Of a stretch of DNA of 46,477 bases, positions 15,213 through 23,768 are shown in pieces. This DNA comes from CAXXOK01 sp036759125 (lineage in GTDB: Bacteria > Bacillota > Clostridia > Christensenellales > Aristaeellaceae): NCBI GenBank assembly GCA_036759125.1, contig DAIOVG010000005.1, positions 1-46,477 of the forward strand, given 5' to 3'. A model generated the notes under the pieces. That model did not search any database. It was given only the letters and a program-made list of their open reading frames with translations, and was not told where the DNA came from. Each line of letters starts with the position of its first letter. The first letter of the stretch is position 1. The position numbers and the translations under genes are program-made.

Positions 15213-16538
15213 TTGCAGAACGCCGAAGACATCTGGAGCAGGGCCTGTAGGATTTTGAAGGACGACATGAGCGCCGTGTCTTATGAGACATGGATCAAGT
15301 CCGCCTTGAAGCCATACGCAGTCATTGATCACTGCTTCCTGATCGAATGTGTAAACGCGCTGATGCGCGATTTCGGCGTTGACCGCTACCTGCATAAAAT
15401 CCAGTCGGCCGTGGCATCCGCATCCGGGGAAAATCTGTCGGTGGAGATTCTCAACCACGACGAGCTGCAGCGCCGCAGGGCAGAGCTACAGCAAAAGCTT
15501 TCCAGCGCCAACCCGGATACGCTCAACCCGAAATATATCTTCGATACCTTCGTGGTCGGCTCCAGTAACCGCTTTGCCCATGCCGTATCCCTGGCCGTAG
15601 CCGAGGTACCCGCCAAAGCCTACAATCCCCTGTTCCTATATGGCGGTGTAGGACTTGGCAAAACGCATCTGATGCATGCTATCGGCCATTACGCCCACGA
15701 GCTGTACCCGGAAATGAAGATTGTCTATATCACCAGCGAGGATTTTACCAATCAGCTGATCCAGGCCATGCAGAATAATGAAAATCAGCGCTTCCGTGAC
15801 CATTTCCGCACGGTGGATCTTCTGCTGGTGGACGATATCCAGTTCATCGCAGGCAAGCAGGCTACGGAGGAAGAGTTTTTTCATACGTTCAACCACCTGC
15901 GCGAGGCCGGCAAGCAGATCGTCGTCACCTCCGACAAGCCTCCCAAGGAAATTGCCAAGCTGGAACAGCGCCTATGCAGCCGCTTTGAGGGCGGGCTTCT
16001 GGCCGATATCCAGCGCCCGGACTTTGAGACGCGCTTTGCCATTCTGCGCAAAAAGGCCGAATACGATCACTTACGCATCGGCGACGATATCCTGTCGCTG
16101 ATCGCTGAAAAGGTAGCCTCCAACGTGCGCGAGCTGGAGGGCAGCCTGACCCGACTGACCGCCTATGCGTCGCTTACGCGCCGCCCCATCGATATGCAGC
16201 TGGCTTCCGAGGCCCTGCGGGATCTGTTTAACCGCAGCGAATCCACCAAGGTGACGACCGATACCCTGCAGGATGCCGTAGCCACCTATTACGGCATCAC
16301 CGTCGATGATTTGAAGAGCCCGCGCCGCAACCACGAGATCACCGTTCCCCGCCAGATTGCCATGTTCTTAACCCGTGAAATGCTGGGGTTGAGCCTGACC
16401 AAGATCGGCGACGCGTTTGGCGGCCGCCACTATACTACGGTCATGGCGTCCATCGAGAAGGTGGAGACATCCATCAAGCAATCGCCAAGTCTGGCAAGTC
16501 TTCTGGACGACATACGGCGTTTGGTGAAGGAACCATGA
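15213..16538 (+). CDS. dnaA: Chromosomal replication initiator DnaA
   Basis: A 441-residue AAA+ initiator. Domain I begins SAVSYETWIK-like near residue 20. The P-loop is YGGVGLGKTH, Walker B is LLLVDDIQFI, and sensor II is NVRELEGSLTRL. Domain IV holds VPRQIAMFLTREMLGLSL and the helix-turn-helix signature FGGRHYTTV. Most DnaAs read GRDHTTV there, so residues 406-407 (His-Tyr instead of Asp-His) differ at the base-reading position. I chose TTG 15213 with GGAAGG ten bases upstream; ATG 15186 is in frame but lacks an RBS. A terminator follows, and the usual dnaN-recF neighbours are absent. Confidence 0.95.
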   Translation: MQNAEDIWSRACRILKDDMSAVSYETWIKSALKPYAVIDHCFLIECVNALMRDFGVDRYLHKIQSAVASASGENLSVEILNHDELQRRRAELQQKLSSANPDTLNPKYIFDTFVVGSSNRFAHAVSLAVAEVPAKAYNPLFLYGGVGLGKTHLMHAIGHYAHELYPEMKIVYITSEDFTNQLIQAMQNNENQRFRDHFRTVDLLLVDDIQFIAGKQATEEEFFHTFNHLREAGKQIVVTSDKPPKEIAKLEQRLCSRFEGGLLADIQRPDFETRFAILRKKAEYDHLRIGDDILSLIAEKVASNVRELEGSLTRLTAYASLTRRPIDMQLASEALRDLFNRSESTKVTTDTLQDAVATYYGITVDDLKSPRRNHEITVPRQIAMFLTREMLGLSLTKIGDAFGGRHYTTVMASIEKVETSIKQSPSLASLLDDIRRLVKEP

Positions 16539-16558
16539 GGTTCATTTGAGCGCATTAC

Positions 16559-16592
16559 AACAGGCTGCCGTGTACGGCAGCCTGTTTTTTTC
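16559..16592 (+). terminator. Rho-independent terminator after dnaA
   Basis: A perfect 12-bp stem (16559-16570 with 16575-16586), TGTA loop and a run of T. It shows that dnaA is monocistronic. Confidence 0.92.
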
Positions 16593-16602
16593 TCCATATT
16601 TA

Positions 16603-16968
16603 CTAGCTGCGCTTCCGTTTCAGCGCCCGGTATGCTCCCGCGCCGATCCACTGTAACCCATTCGCCTTTCATGTTCCTGTATGCCAAGGAGATCGCTGTC
16701 GGCATATACCGGCTCGTCGAAGCTGTTCACGGCCTCGATGACCGCATTGTTCAGGCAGAGCATCGGCGTAGTCGTGGTGTCAAAGTACACATTCCAGCCG
16801 GATGCCGTTGCCAAGCCGCCAGCCTTCCAATACGGCTCGCGGCGGTCATTGTGTAATCGTGGGCTTTACCGTCGTTGCCCCGGTTGCCTGCGCGGCTGCC
16901 GCCGCCATGCAAAGGGCGAGCGCAAGCAAAAACAGAAGCCAGGATAGCGAACAGGCTGCCTCTCTCAT
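16603..16968 (-). pseudogene. Decayed gene for a small exported protein
   Basis: An ATG at 16968 with GGGAG upstream opens a good signal peptide (SLSWLLFLLALALCMAAAAA), but the frame stops at 16846 after 40 codons. A plausible continuation follows in a second frame (REPYWKAGGLATASGWNVYF and onward to about 16700), then in a third (PTAISLAYRNMKGEW), and a last piece (LQWIGAGAYRALKRKRS) ends at TAG 16603. At least two, probably three, frameshifts are needed. I do not recognise the family. Assembly error is an alternative, but several indels in 370 bases make decay more likely. Confidence 0.6.
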
Positions 16969-17020
16969 TCCGTTCTCCCTCATGTCTCGGCAGCCGAACG
17001 TAGTTCCATAGGTTCACAAT

Positions 17021-17067
17021 ACCTGCGGAGCCTGCCGCAATCTATGTTCGCAGCAGGCTCCACAGGT
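17021..17067 (-). terminator. Hairpin after recA, possible terminator
   Basis: A 15-bp stem (17021-17035 with 17053-17067). Its single imperfect pair is U-G on the minus strand and C-A on the plus, so it suits the recA transcript. The T-tract is poor, so termination efficiency is uncertain. Confidence 0.5.
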
Positions 17068-17104
17068 ATTTTCTTGGTATCAGAGAACAAAATTCAAAGC
17101 GTGG

Positions 17105-18259
17105 CTACTCCAAATCGTCCAGAAGCGCGAGATCCGGATCCTCGTTCTCCATCAGCTCGTCGGCCTCTGCCAGTTCTTCTTCCACGTCACGCGCTTCCTT
17201 ATGCTCCAGCGCGGCCATAGCATCGGCGCGGATGATTTTGTCGATCTTGTCGGCAACATCGGGATTATCCTTGAGGAACTGGCGCGCATTCTCGCGTCCT
17301 TGGCCGATACGCTGGTCCTCGTAGCTGAACCAGGCGCCGGACTTGTGGATGATATCGCGGTCGACCGCCATATCCAAAAGCGTCCCGGTCTTGGAAATGC
17401 CCTCGCCGTAAATGATATCCACCTCCGCGATGCGAAACGGCGGGGCAACCTTGTTTTTCACAACCTTGATGCGGGTGCGGTTACCGATGACCTCGGTACC
17501 GAGCTTCAGCTGCTCGCCGCGGCGCACATCCAAGCGAACGCTGGCATAAAACTTAAGCGCCCGGCCGCCCGTGGTGGTTTCGGGGTTGCCGTACATGACG
17601 CCGACCTTTTCACGCAGCTGGTTGATAAACACAGCCACGGCGTTGGTCTTGGCAATGACGCCCGTGAGCTTACGCAGCGCCTGGCTCATCAGGCGGGCCT
17701 GCAGACCCACAAAGCTGTCGCCCATTTCGCCTTCAATTTCGGCCTTGGGCACGAGGGCCGCCACCGAGTCGATGACGACGATATCCACAGCGCCCGAGCG
17801 CACAAGCGCTTCACAGATTTCCAGTGCCTGTTCGCCCGTATCGGGCTGGCTGATGTAGAGGTTATCAATATCCACACCTAGCTTGCGGGCATAGTTGGGG
17901 TCCAGGGCGTGCTCGGCATCGATGAATGCCGCCACGCCGCCGGCCTTCTGCGCTTCGGCAATGCAGTGCAGCGCCACGGTGGTTTTACCGCTGGATTCCG
18001 GGCCGTAGATTTCCACCACACGGCCGCGCGGCAGTCCGCCCACGCCCAGGGAAATATCCAGCAGAAGGTTGCCTGTGGAGATAACGCTGAGGTTCTGCAC
18101 CGCCCCCGAATCGCTGTACTTCATCACAGCGCCCTTGCCGTAGGTCTTATTCAGCTGGGAAAGCGCGCTCTCCAGCGCCTTGAGTTTTTCCTTGCGGACA
18201 TTGTCGACATTCCCGTCAAAGGTCTGCACCGATTTCCCGGAGGATTTTTTAACCGCCAT
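17105..18259 (-). CDS. recA: Recombinase RecA
   Basis: A 384-residue recombinase. Walker A is GPESSGKT at residues 86-93, then FIDAEHALDP, Walker B VVIDSVAALVPKAEIEGEMGD, and loop-2 residues in FINQLREKVGVMYGNPETTTGG. The N-terminus is some 20 residues longer than in the E. coli protein, and the C-terminal tail is strongly acidic (ends DPDLALLDDLE). RecA pairs homologous DNA and triggers SOS via LexA cleavage. It is the last gene of rimO-pgsA-cinA-recA; its start overlaps the cinA end by 11 bases. No LexA-box promoter is visible at its own start. Confidence 0.98.
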   Translation of the reverse strand: MAVKKSSGKSVQTFDGNVDNVRKEKLKALESALSQLNKTYGKGAVMKYSDSGAVQNLSVISTGNLLLDISLGVGGLPRGRVVEIYGPESSGKTTVALHCIAEAQKAGGVAAFIDAEHALDPNYARKLGVDIDNLYISQPDTGEQALEICEALVRSGAVDIVVIDSVAALVPKAEIEGEMGDSFVGLQARLMSQALRKLTGVIAKTNAVAVFINQLREKVGVMYGNPETTTGGRALKFYASVRLDVRRGEQLKLGTEVIGNRTRIKVVKNKVAPPFRIAEVDIIYGEGISKTGTLLDMAVDRDIIHKSGAWFSYEDQRIGQGRENARQFLKDNPDVADKIDKIIRADAMAALEHKEARDVEEELAEADELMENEDPDLALLDDLE

Positions 18260-18743
18260 ACGATTGCCTGCCTTTCATACAGTTCATGAGTATTTGAAGC
18301 GCCTGCCGTACGGTTGCCCGCCGGACAGCCTGTCTGTTTCCTGAAAAATGATGTTCTTCCGCCAACACCGTATCCCCGTATGCACAACCGATAAACACCG
18401 TACCCACCGGGGTTTGATCGCTTCCGCCGCCTGGTCCGGCGACGCCGGTACAACTGACGGCGATATCAGCGCTTGTCAACGTTTTCACGCCCTGCGCCAT
18501 CTGCTTTGCGCAATCTGCCGAAACCACCGTTTGCTCGTCGATGCCCTGCACGTGCAGCACAGCTTGCTTAACCGCCAGCGCGTAGCTGACCACGCCGCCC
18601 AGCAGCACTTTGGACGCGCCCGGCACATTTGCAATCGTCGCGGCGATCAGCCCGGCGGTCAGGCTCTCGGCCGTGGCCAAGGTGAGGCCTTTTTGCGTCG
18701 CTTCCGCAACCGCGGCTTTGGTGAGCGAATCAAGCTCACGCAT
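18249..18743 (-). CDS. cinA: Nicotinamide-nucleotide amidohydrolase (CinA C-terminal domain)
   Basis: A 164-residue stand-alone CinA C-terminal domain (PncC-type NMN deamidase, pyridine nucleotide salvage). Motifs: LATAESLTAGLIAATIANVPGAS, GGVVSYA, and AVSCTGVAGPGGGSDQTPVGTV. The N-terminal MoCF-like domain of full-length CinA is missing. I take ATG 18743 with GGAG seven bases upstream; the adjacent ATG 18746 is equally possible. The start overlaps the pgsA stop and the end overlaps the recA start, so the three are translationally coupled. Confidence 0.9.
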   Translation of the reverse strand: MRELDSLTKAAVAEATQKGLTLATAESLTAGLIAATIANVPGASKVLLGGVVSYALAVKQAVLHVQGIDEQTVVSADCAKQMAQGVKTLTSADIAVSCTGVAGPGGGSDQTPVGTVFIGCAYGDTVLAEEHHFSGNRQAVRRATVRQALQILMNCMKGRQSYGG

Positions 18744-19278
18744 CATAGCTCTCCACAAATACCATGCGGTTCTTGCGGAAATAATCCACGCCGGACCAAA
18801 CCGTCATGATGACGACGACGGCGATCAGCGCCCAGTCGATCCGCAAGTCCATGATAAACTGGAAGTTCAGCAGCACGGTCACGACCAGAACCATCTGCGA
18901 TACCGTTTTGATCTTGCCAAGCTTCCCGGCGGCTATGACGACGCCCTTCTGCACGGCGATCATGCGCAGCCCGTCCACCATCAGCTCCCGGAACAGCACC
19001 AGCACGCAAACCCATGCGGGCAACTGCCCAAGACCGGCAAGCGTAATCATGGTGCTCAGCACCAACAGCTTGTCCGCCACGGGGTCGAGGAATTTGCCAA
19101 ACACCGTCACGATACCCTGCTTGCGGGCAATGTGTCCGTCCAGCCAGTCGGTCAGGCAGGCAAGCACGAATAGTACGATTGCAGCGATGCGAAAGACCGG
19201 CGTATTCAGCAGCAGAAACGTGACAATTACAGGGATGGCCAGCACGCGCAGGAGCGTCAGCTTGTTGGGCAGATTCAT
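18736..19278 (-). CDS. pgsA: CDP-diacylglycerol-glycerol-3-phosphate 3-phosphatidyltransferase
   Basis: A 180-residue membrane enzyme of phosphatidylglycerol synthesis (CDP-DAG + glycerol-3-P to PG-phosphate). The CDP-alcohol phosphotransferase signature DG-x2-AR-x8-G-x3-D-x3-D is present as DGHIARKQG...GKFLDPVADK. There are about four to five hydrophobic helices. I start at ATG 19278, which overlaps the rimO stop by four bases (ATGA), with AGGGGTGA upstream. Gene order pgsA-cinA-recA is conserved in Bacillota. Confidence 0.94.
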   Translation of the reverse strand: MNLPNKLTLLRVLAIPVIVTFLLLNTPVFRIAAIVLFVLACLTDWLDGHIARKQGIVTVFGKFLDPVADKLLVLSTMITLAGLGQLPAWVCVLVLFRELMVDGLRMIAVQKGVVIAAGKLGKIKTVSQMVLVVTVLLNFQFIMDLRIDWALIAVVVIMTVWSGVDYFRKNRMVFVESYDA

Positions 19279-20585
19279 ACAATCACCCCTGACAGGTCGT
19301 AGGCGTCTGCGCCGGTGATTTTCACAGTGACGAAGGTACCCGGCGCCAGCCCCTGCGCGCCGCTGACGCGGCAAACGCCGTCAGCATCCGGGGCCTCGCG
19401 CGCCGTGCGGCCGATGGCTGTTCCGTCGTCCGAAACCTCCTCAAGCAGTACGGTTTCCGTTTCCCCAACGCGCTGTTGGTTGCGCTCCAGGGAAATGCCC
19501 TGCTGCAGGGTCATCAGCGCGTCCAGACGCGCCTGTTTGACTTCCTCTGGAACTTGCTTTTTCATGCTGGCGGCGGGGGTATCGTCCTCCGGGGAGAATG
19601 TAAACGCGCCCAGGCGGTCGAACTGCATGTCCCTGACGAACGAAAGAAGCGTTTGGAACTGCTCCTCCGTTTCACCGGGGAAGCCCACGATCATGGTTGT
19701 ACGCAGGGTGAAGCCCATCGCCCGCGCCTTCTTTAGAAACGCTTTGACGGTTTCGATCTTCCCACGGCGGTTCATGCGCTTGAGTAAGGCAGGGTCGGCG
19801 TGCTGCAGCGGCAGATCGATATACTTGCAGATGTTGTCGTGCGCCGCCATCACGTCGAGCAGCCGTTCGTCCACCTCATCGGGGTAGCAGTACAGCACCC
19901 GCAGCCAGCGCACACCCGGAATCTCTGCCGCCTTGTCCAAAAGCTCCGGCAGCAGGCTTCTGCCTTCCCGGTCCGCCCCGAAGCGGGATGTGTCCTGCGC
20001 GATGAGGATATGCTCGGCAACGCCGCTTTCGGCCAGGGTTTTGATTTCGGAAAGTACATCATCCGCCGTGCGGGAGCGGAACCCGCCCCGGATGAGCGGG
20101 ATGGCGCAGTAGGCACAGCGGTTGTCGCAGCCGTCGGCGATGCGGATATAGGCTGTGTACGGCGGCGTGGTCAGCACCCGCTCGCCGGATAAAATGTGAT
20201 AATCGTCGGCGCAGTAGGATACGCGCTTGCCCGCGAGTGCCTCGTGGATGGCCTCGGGCAGCTTCTCGTACTGGTTCACGCCCATGATGAGGTCGAGCTC
20301 CGGCATTTCCTTGAGCAGCTCCTGCTCGTAGCGCTGGGTGAGGCAGCCGGTGGCGACCAGCACCTTCAGCCTGCCGCCATCCCTGTACTGTGACAGGGAC
20401 AGGATTGTGTCGATGCTTTCCTCCTTGGCGGGCTCGATGAACCCACAGGTGTTGACAATCAGCACATCCGCCTCCCGCTCGTCGGCGGTCAGCGTGAATC
20501 CATTCTTCACGAGGATATTGAGCATTAGTTCCGTATCCACGCGGTTTTTAGCGCATCCAAGCGACACTGCCGCAACTTTGATCAT
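19275..20585 (-). CDS. rimO: Ribosomal protein uS12 methylthiotransferase RimO
   Basis: A 436-residue radical-SAM methylthiotransferase that modifies the universally conserved Asp of ribosomal protein S12. The first cluster is bound by C11, C47 and C81 (SLGCAKN, NTCGFI, ATGCLTQ). The radical-SAM cluster is bound by C153, C157 and C160 (CDNRCAYC). A TRAM domain ends the protein. The motif SLGCAKNRVDTE identifies RimO rather than MiaB. It is the first gene of the operon; GAGG lies upstream of the ATG. Confidence 0.95.
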   Translation of the reverse strand: MIKVAAVSLGCAKNRVDTELMLNILVKNGFTLTADEREADVLIVNTCGFIEPAKEESIDTILSLSQYRDGGRLKVLVATGCLTQRYEQELLKEMPELDLIMGVNQYEKLPEAIHEALAGKRVSYCADDYHILSGERVLTTPPYTAYIRIADGCDNRCAYCAIPLIRGGFRSRTADDVLSEIKTLAESGVAEHILIAQDTSRFGADREGRSLLPELLDKAAEIPGVRWLRVLYCYPDEVDERLLDVMAAHDNICKYIDLPLQHADPALLKRMNRRGKIETVKAFLKKARAMGFTLRTTMIVGFPGETEEQFQTLLSFVRDMQFDRLGAFTFSPEDDTPAASMKKQVPEEVKQARLDALMTLQQGISLERNQQRVGETETVLLEEVSDDGTAIGRTAREAPDADGVCRVSGAQGLAPGTFVTVKITGADAYDLSGVIV

Positions 20586-20614
20586 ATCGTTCCTCTCATC
20601 CTCCGGTACGGCTC

Positions 20615-20623
20615 ATTATACCA
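20615..20623 (-). promoter_or_regulatory. Extended -10 promoter of the rimO-pgsA-cinA-recA operon
   Basis: Minus strand TGGTATAAT (20623-20615), an extended -10, about 30 bases from the start codon. Only a weak -35 (TTCCCA, 18-base spacer) is visible. Confidence 0.6.
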
Positions 20624-20674
20624 TACAGAATACCTGCTTGGGAAGCATAAACAGAACAAAAGTTCGCTTTTATA

Positions 20675-21577
20675 CTAGACTCCTGACAACCGCAGTTTTT
20701 GCAATGTATCCTCGAATTCCCGGGGCGGCGGCGCCGAAAATTCCATGCGCTCGCCGGTGCGCGGGTGGGTAAAGGCGAGCGTGTACGCGTGCAGCATCAG
20801 CCGCGGAGCCTTCACCCCGTTTTTCAGGCCATATACGGGGTCGCCCGCCACAGGATGATGGATATGCTGCATATGCACGCGGATCTGGTGTGTGCGCCCG
20901 GTTAAAATGTGTACGTCCAGCAGGGTCGCCTGCCTGAGCGGTTCGAGCACCGTCCATTCCGTCAGCGACGGCCTGCCGTCCTCTATAACTGCCATTTTTT
21001 TACGGTCACGCTTGGAGCGCCCGATGGGCTGGTCGATCAGGCCCTCGGCTTCCCGCATCGTCCCCTCGACAACCGCCAGATAATGCTTTTCCACGCTGCG
21101 GTCCTTGAGCTGCTTGGAAAGCGCCAGATGCGCCTTGTCGTTCTTGGCCACCAATAAAATCCCGCTGGTATCCTTATCCAGACGGTGCACTATGCCCGGC
21201 CGCTGCACCCCGCCGATGCCGGAGAGGCCATCCAACGCGAACAACAGCGCGTTGACCAGCGTGCCCGTGGTATTGCCCCCCGCCGGGTGGGTGACCATGC
21301 CGCAGGGCTTATCCACCACGGCAAGATCCCGGTCCTGATAGAGGATATGAATGGGGATGTCTTCCTTTTGCGCGGCGTCGGGTTTGGGTTGCGGGATGGT
21401 GAGGGTGATCACGTCTCCCGCCTTGACAGCCGCGCCAGCCTTGCGCGCTTCCTTGCCGTTGATCAGGCACAGGCCGTCCGCAATCCACTTGGCCGCCTGC
21501 GAGCGCGTGACGGCGCAGCCTTCGGCCGTGAGCACATCCAGCCGCGCGGCCGCATCAGCCGTCAGGGTTTTGATCAT
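20675..21577 (-). CDS. RluA/RluD-family pseudouridine synthase
   Basis: A 300-residue RNA pseudouridine synthase. An S4-like N-terminal domain (TRSQAAKWIADGLCLINGK) is followed by the catalytic domain with GIVHRLDKDTSG, where D134 is the catalytic aspartate, and RTHQIRVHM. The lspA-linked position matches B. subtilis YlyB/E. coli RluD-type genes, which modify 23S rRNA; the exact target is inferred. The start overlaps the lspA end by 23 bases. Confidence 0.92.
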   Translation of the reverse strand: MIKTLTADAAARLDVLTAEGCAVTRSQAAKWIADGLCLINGKEARKAGAAVKAGDVITLTIPQPKPDAAQKEDIPIHILYQDRDLAVVDKPCGMVTHPAGGNTTGTLVNALLFALDGLSGIGGVQRPGIVHRLDKDTSGILLVAKNDKAHLALSKQLKDRSVEKHYLAVVEGTMREAEGLIDQPIGRSKRDRKKMAVIEDGRPSLTEWTVLEPLRQATLLDVHILTGRTHQIRVHMQHIHHPVAGDPVYGLKNGVKAPRLMLHAYTLAFTHPRTGERMEFSAPPPREFEDTLQKLRLSGV

Positions 21578-22049
21578 TGCCTGCTCCTTCCGCCTGTTTG
21601 AGCTCCCAGTCCCCCGGCCGGAAGATCAGGCTGATCGCCGTCAGCACCGCGCCCAAGGTGATGGCAATATCCGCAATGTTGCAGATGAAAAACGGCAGCC
21701 ACGGGAAATAAATCATGTCCACGACATAGCCGAACAAAACACGATCGGCAAAGTTTGCCAAAAAACCGCCGAAAATCAGCGCCGCGGCGACCCACAGATA
21801 GCGCGACAGCTTGTATTTGCGCAAAACAAACACCCCGAAGGCGACCGCGATCAGCGGCAAGACAATGCCCGCGACCGTATAACCGGACAAGAAACCCAGC
21901 GCCATGCCGTCGTTGTGCGTGTAACGCAGCTGGAGTACTCCGCCGATCCATACAATGCGCTGCCCAAGCATCATGAACTGCTGGGTGAGCAGCTTGGCGG
22001 CGCGATCGGCAATCAGCACCAGCGCGGAAACGATCCAAAAAAACGTCAT
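21555..22049 (-). CDS. lspA: Lipoprotein signal peptidase (signal peptidase II)
   Basis: A 164-residue four-helix membrane aspartic protease that cleaves prolipoproteins after lipidation. The catalytic pair is D111 (VVDMIYF) and D127 (CNIADI); NFADR and THNDGMALGF are the other conserved boxes. I start at ATG 22049 with GGAGG four bases upstream. It forms an operon with the downstream pseudouridine synthase, as in many Bacillota. Confidence 0.94.
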   Translation of the reverse strand: MTFFWIVSALVLIADRAAKLLTQQFMMLGQRIVWIGGVLQLRYTHNDGMALGFLSGYTVAGIVLPLIAVAFGVFVLRKYKLSRYLWVAAALIFGGFLANFADRVLFGYVVDMIYFPWLPFFICNIADIAITLGAVLTAISLIFRPGDWELKQAEGAGNDQNPDG

Positions 22050-22083
22050 ACGTCCTCCCCGGAATGCTAAGTCTTTCCCGGTT

Positions 22084-22092
22084 ATTATAGCA
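22084..22092 (-). promoter_or_regulatory. Extended -10 promoter of lspA
   Basis: Minus strand TGCTATAAT (22092-22084), perfect extended -10; no clear -35. Confidence 0.6.
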
Positions 22093-22113
22093 TATTCGCA
22101 GGCATCGGCGCAG

Positions 22114-22142
22114 TTGTATTCCCACCGACCCTGTGATAGGAT
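22114..22142 (+). promoter_or_regulatory. Promoter of the FAD oxidoreductase gene
   Basis: TTGTAT (22114-22119), 17-base spacer, TAGGAT (22137-22142) preceded by TG for an extended -10. Confidence 0.55.
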
Positions 22143-22172
22143 GGGGACAGCATTTTGAAACGGAGGCGCGGC

Positions 22173-23765
22173 ATGCTCAGACTGCACCAGATCAGGCTTA
22201 CGCCGGATACCGCGGCAAGCGCACAGGCGGATGTCCGCGCGCTGGTGGCTGCCCGCCTGAAAGTTTCCAAGGAGGATATTTCCTTCGCGCGCATCGTGCG
22301 CCGCAGCGTGGACGCGCGCGACAGGCGCGACGTGTACCTGACGCTGTCGCTGGATGTCCGGCTGCGCTCCGAGCAGGCAGAGCAGGCGCTGATCAAGCGC
22401 TTCAAGCCCAACCAGGCCGTGCTGATTGACGCGCCGAAGGAACGCGATATTTTTACGCTTCCCGTCATACCCTACCCAAAGGACAGACCCCGCCCGGTGG
22501 TGATCGGCGCAGGCCCGGCGGGGCTGTTTTGCGCGCTGGGGCTTGCCGTACGCGGCGCAAAGCCCATTGTGCTTGAGCGCGGCAAGCGTGTGGACGAGCG
22601 CACCGGCGATGTTGCGGCCATGATGCGGGACGGTATTCTCAATCCCGAAAGCAACGTGCTGTTTGGCGAAGGCGGCGCGGGCGCGTTCAGCGACGGCAAG
22701 CTGACCTGCGGGTTGAACGATCCGCTGATCCGCAGCATTTTGCGCACGCTCGTTGCCTGCGGCGCGCCGGATGAGATTTTGATCGACGCCAAACCGCACA
22801 TCGGCACCGATTTACTGCGCGGTGTGCTTAAAACCCTGCGCGGCAAGCTGATATCGCTTGGCGCGGAGATCTTCTTTGAATGCAAGGCCACGGGGCTGAG
22901 CCTGCAAAACGGCAGGGTAACCGCCGTGGAGGCAGGAGAAGAGCGCTTTGAAACCGATGCGGTATACCTGGCAGCCGGACACAGCGCACGCGATGTGTAC
23001 GCCTGGCTTGACGCCCTGCAGGTGCCGCTTGCGGCCAAGCCCTTCGCTGTGGGGGTGCGCATAGAGCATCCCCAGGCGCTGATTGACGCCGCGCAATACG
23101 GCGGCTTTGCCGGGCACCCTGCTCTGCCGACCGCGGATTACAAGCTTAACGCCAAAACCCCCGACGGGCGGGGCGTGTACACCTTTTGCATGTGCCCCGG
23201 CGGCGAGGTGATGAACGCCTCCAGCGAGCCGGGCTGCCTGAACTTAAACGGCATGAGCAGCCACGCGCGCAGCGGGCAAAACGCCAATGCCGCGCTGCTG
23301 GTGGGTGTGCGCCCCGATGATTTCGGCGGCCCGCTGGACGGCATCGCCTTCCAGCGCCGTATCGAGGAAGCAGCCTACGCAATCGCCGGATACCATGCTC
23401 CCTGCCAGCGGGTGGAAGACTTTCTGCTGGGCAGGCCAACCAAGCACTTCGGCGCGGTTAAGCCCAGCTATCTGCCCGGTGCCGTGCCCAGCGATATCGC
23501 GGGTATTTTCCCATCGTTCGTTACTGACAACCTGCGTCTTGCGCTGCCGATGCTTGGCAGAAGCCTGAAGGGCTTCGATCTGCCCGACGCGCTGCTGTGC
23601 GCGCCGGAAACGCGATCCTCCTCCCCTGTGCGGATCGTGCGTGACGAGCACCGGGAAAGCGCCGTGCGCGGGCTTTACCCCCTTGGCGAGGGCGCAGGCT
23701 ATGCGGGCGGGATTATCTCCTCGGCGCTGGACGGCCTAAAGGCGGCGCTGGACGAAAGGATATAG
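22173..23765 (+). CDS. FAD-dependent oxidoreductase (COG2509-like)
   Basis: A 530-residue flavoprotein. A 110-residue N-terminal domain (VRALVAARLKVSKEDISFARIVRRS) precedes the Rossmann FAD motif PVVIGAGPAGLFCALGLA. NVLFGEGGAGAFSDGKL and the C-terminal GEGAGYAGGIISSALDGL are hallmarks of this conserved but uncharacterised family, often labelled NAD(P)/FAD-dependent dehydrogenase. Start at ATG 22173 with CGGAGG upstream, six codons inside the longest frame. The HAD gene follows after three bases, so they are coexpressed. Confidence 0.88.
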   Translation: MLRLHQIRLTPDTAASAQADVRALVAARLKVSKEDISFARIVRRSVDARDRRDVYLTLSLDVRLRSEQAEQALIKRFKPNQAVLIDAPKERDIFTLPVIPYPKDRPRPVVIGAGPAGLFCALGLAVRGAKPIVLERGKRVDERTGDVAAMMRDGILNPESNVLFGEGGAGAFSDGKLTCGLNDPLIRSILRTLVACGAPDEILIDAKPHIGTDLLRGVLKTLRGKLISLGAEIFFECKATGLSLQNGRVTAVEAGEERFETDAVYLAAGHSARDVYAWLDALQVPLAAKPFAVGVRIEHPQALIDAAQYGGFAGHPALPTADYKLNAKTPDGRGVYTFCMCPGGEVMNASSEPGCLNLNGMSSHARSGQNANAALLVGVRPDDFGGPLDGIAFQRRIEEAAYAIAGYHAPCQRVEDFLLGRPTKHFGAVKPSYLPGAVPSDIAGIFPSFVTDNLRLALPMLGRSLKGFDLPDALLCAPETRSSSPVRIVRDEHRESAVRGLYPLGEGAGYAGGIISSALDGLKAALDERI

Positions 23766-23768
23766 ACG

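Noticed and set aside
22049..22799. Long N-terminal extension of LspA
   Set aside because: It runs antisense to the FAD oxidoreductase and through both promoters; the ATG at 22049 has a GGAGG RBS and the normal LspA start.
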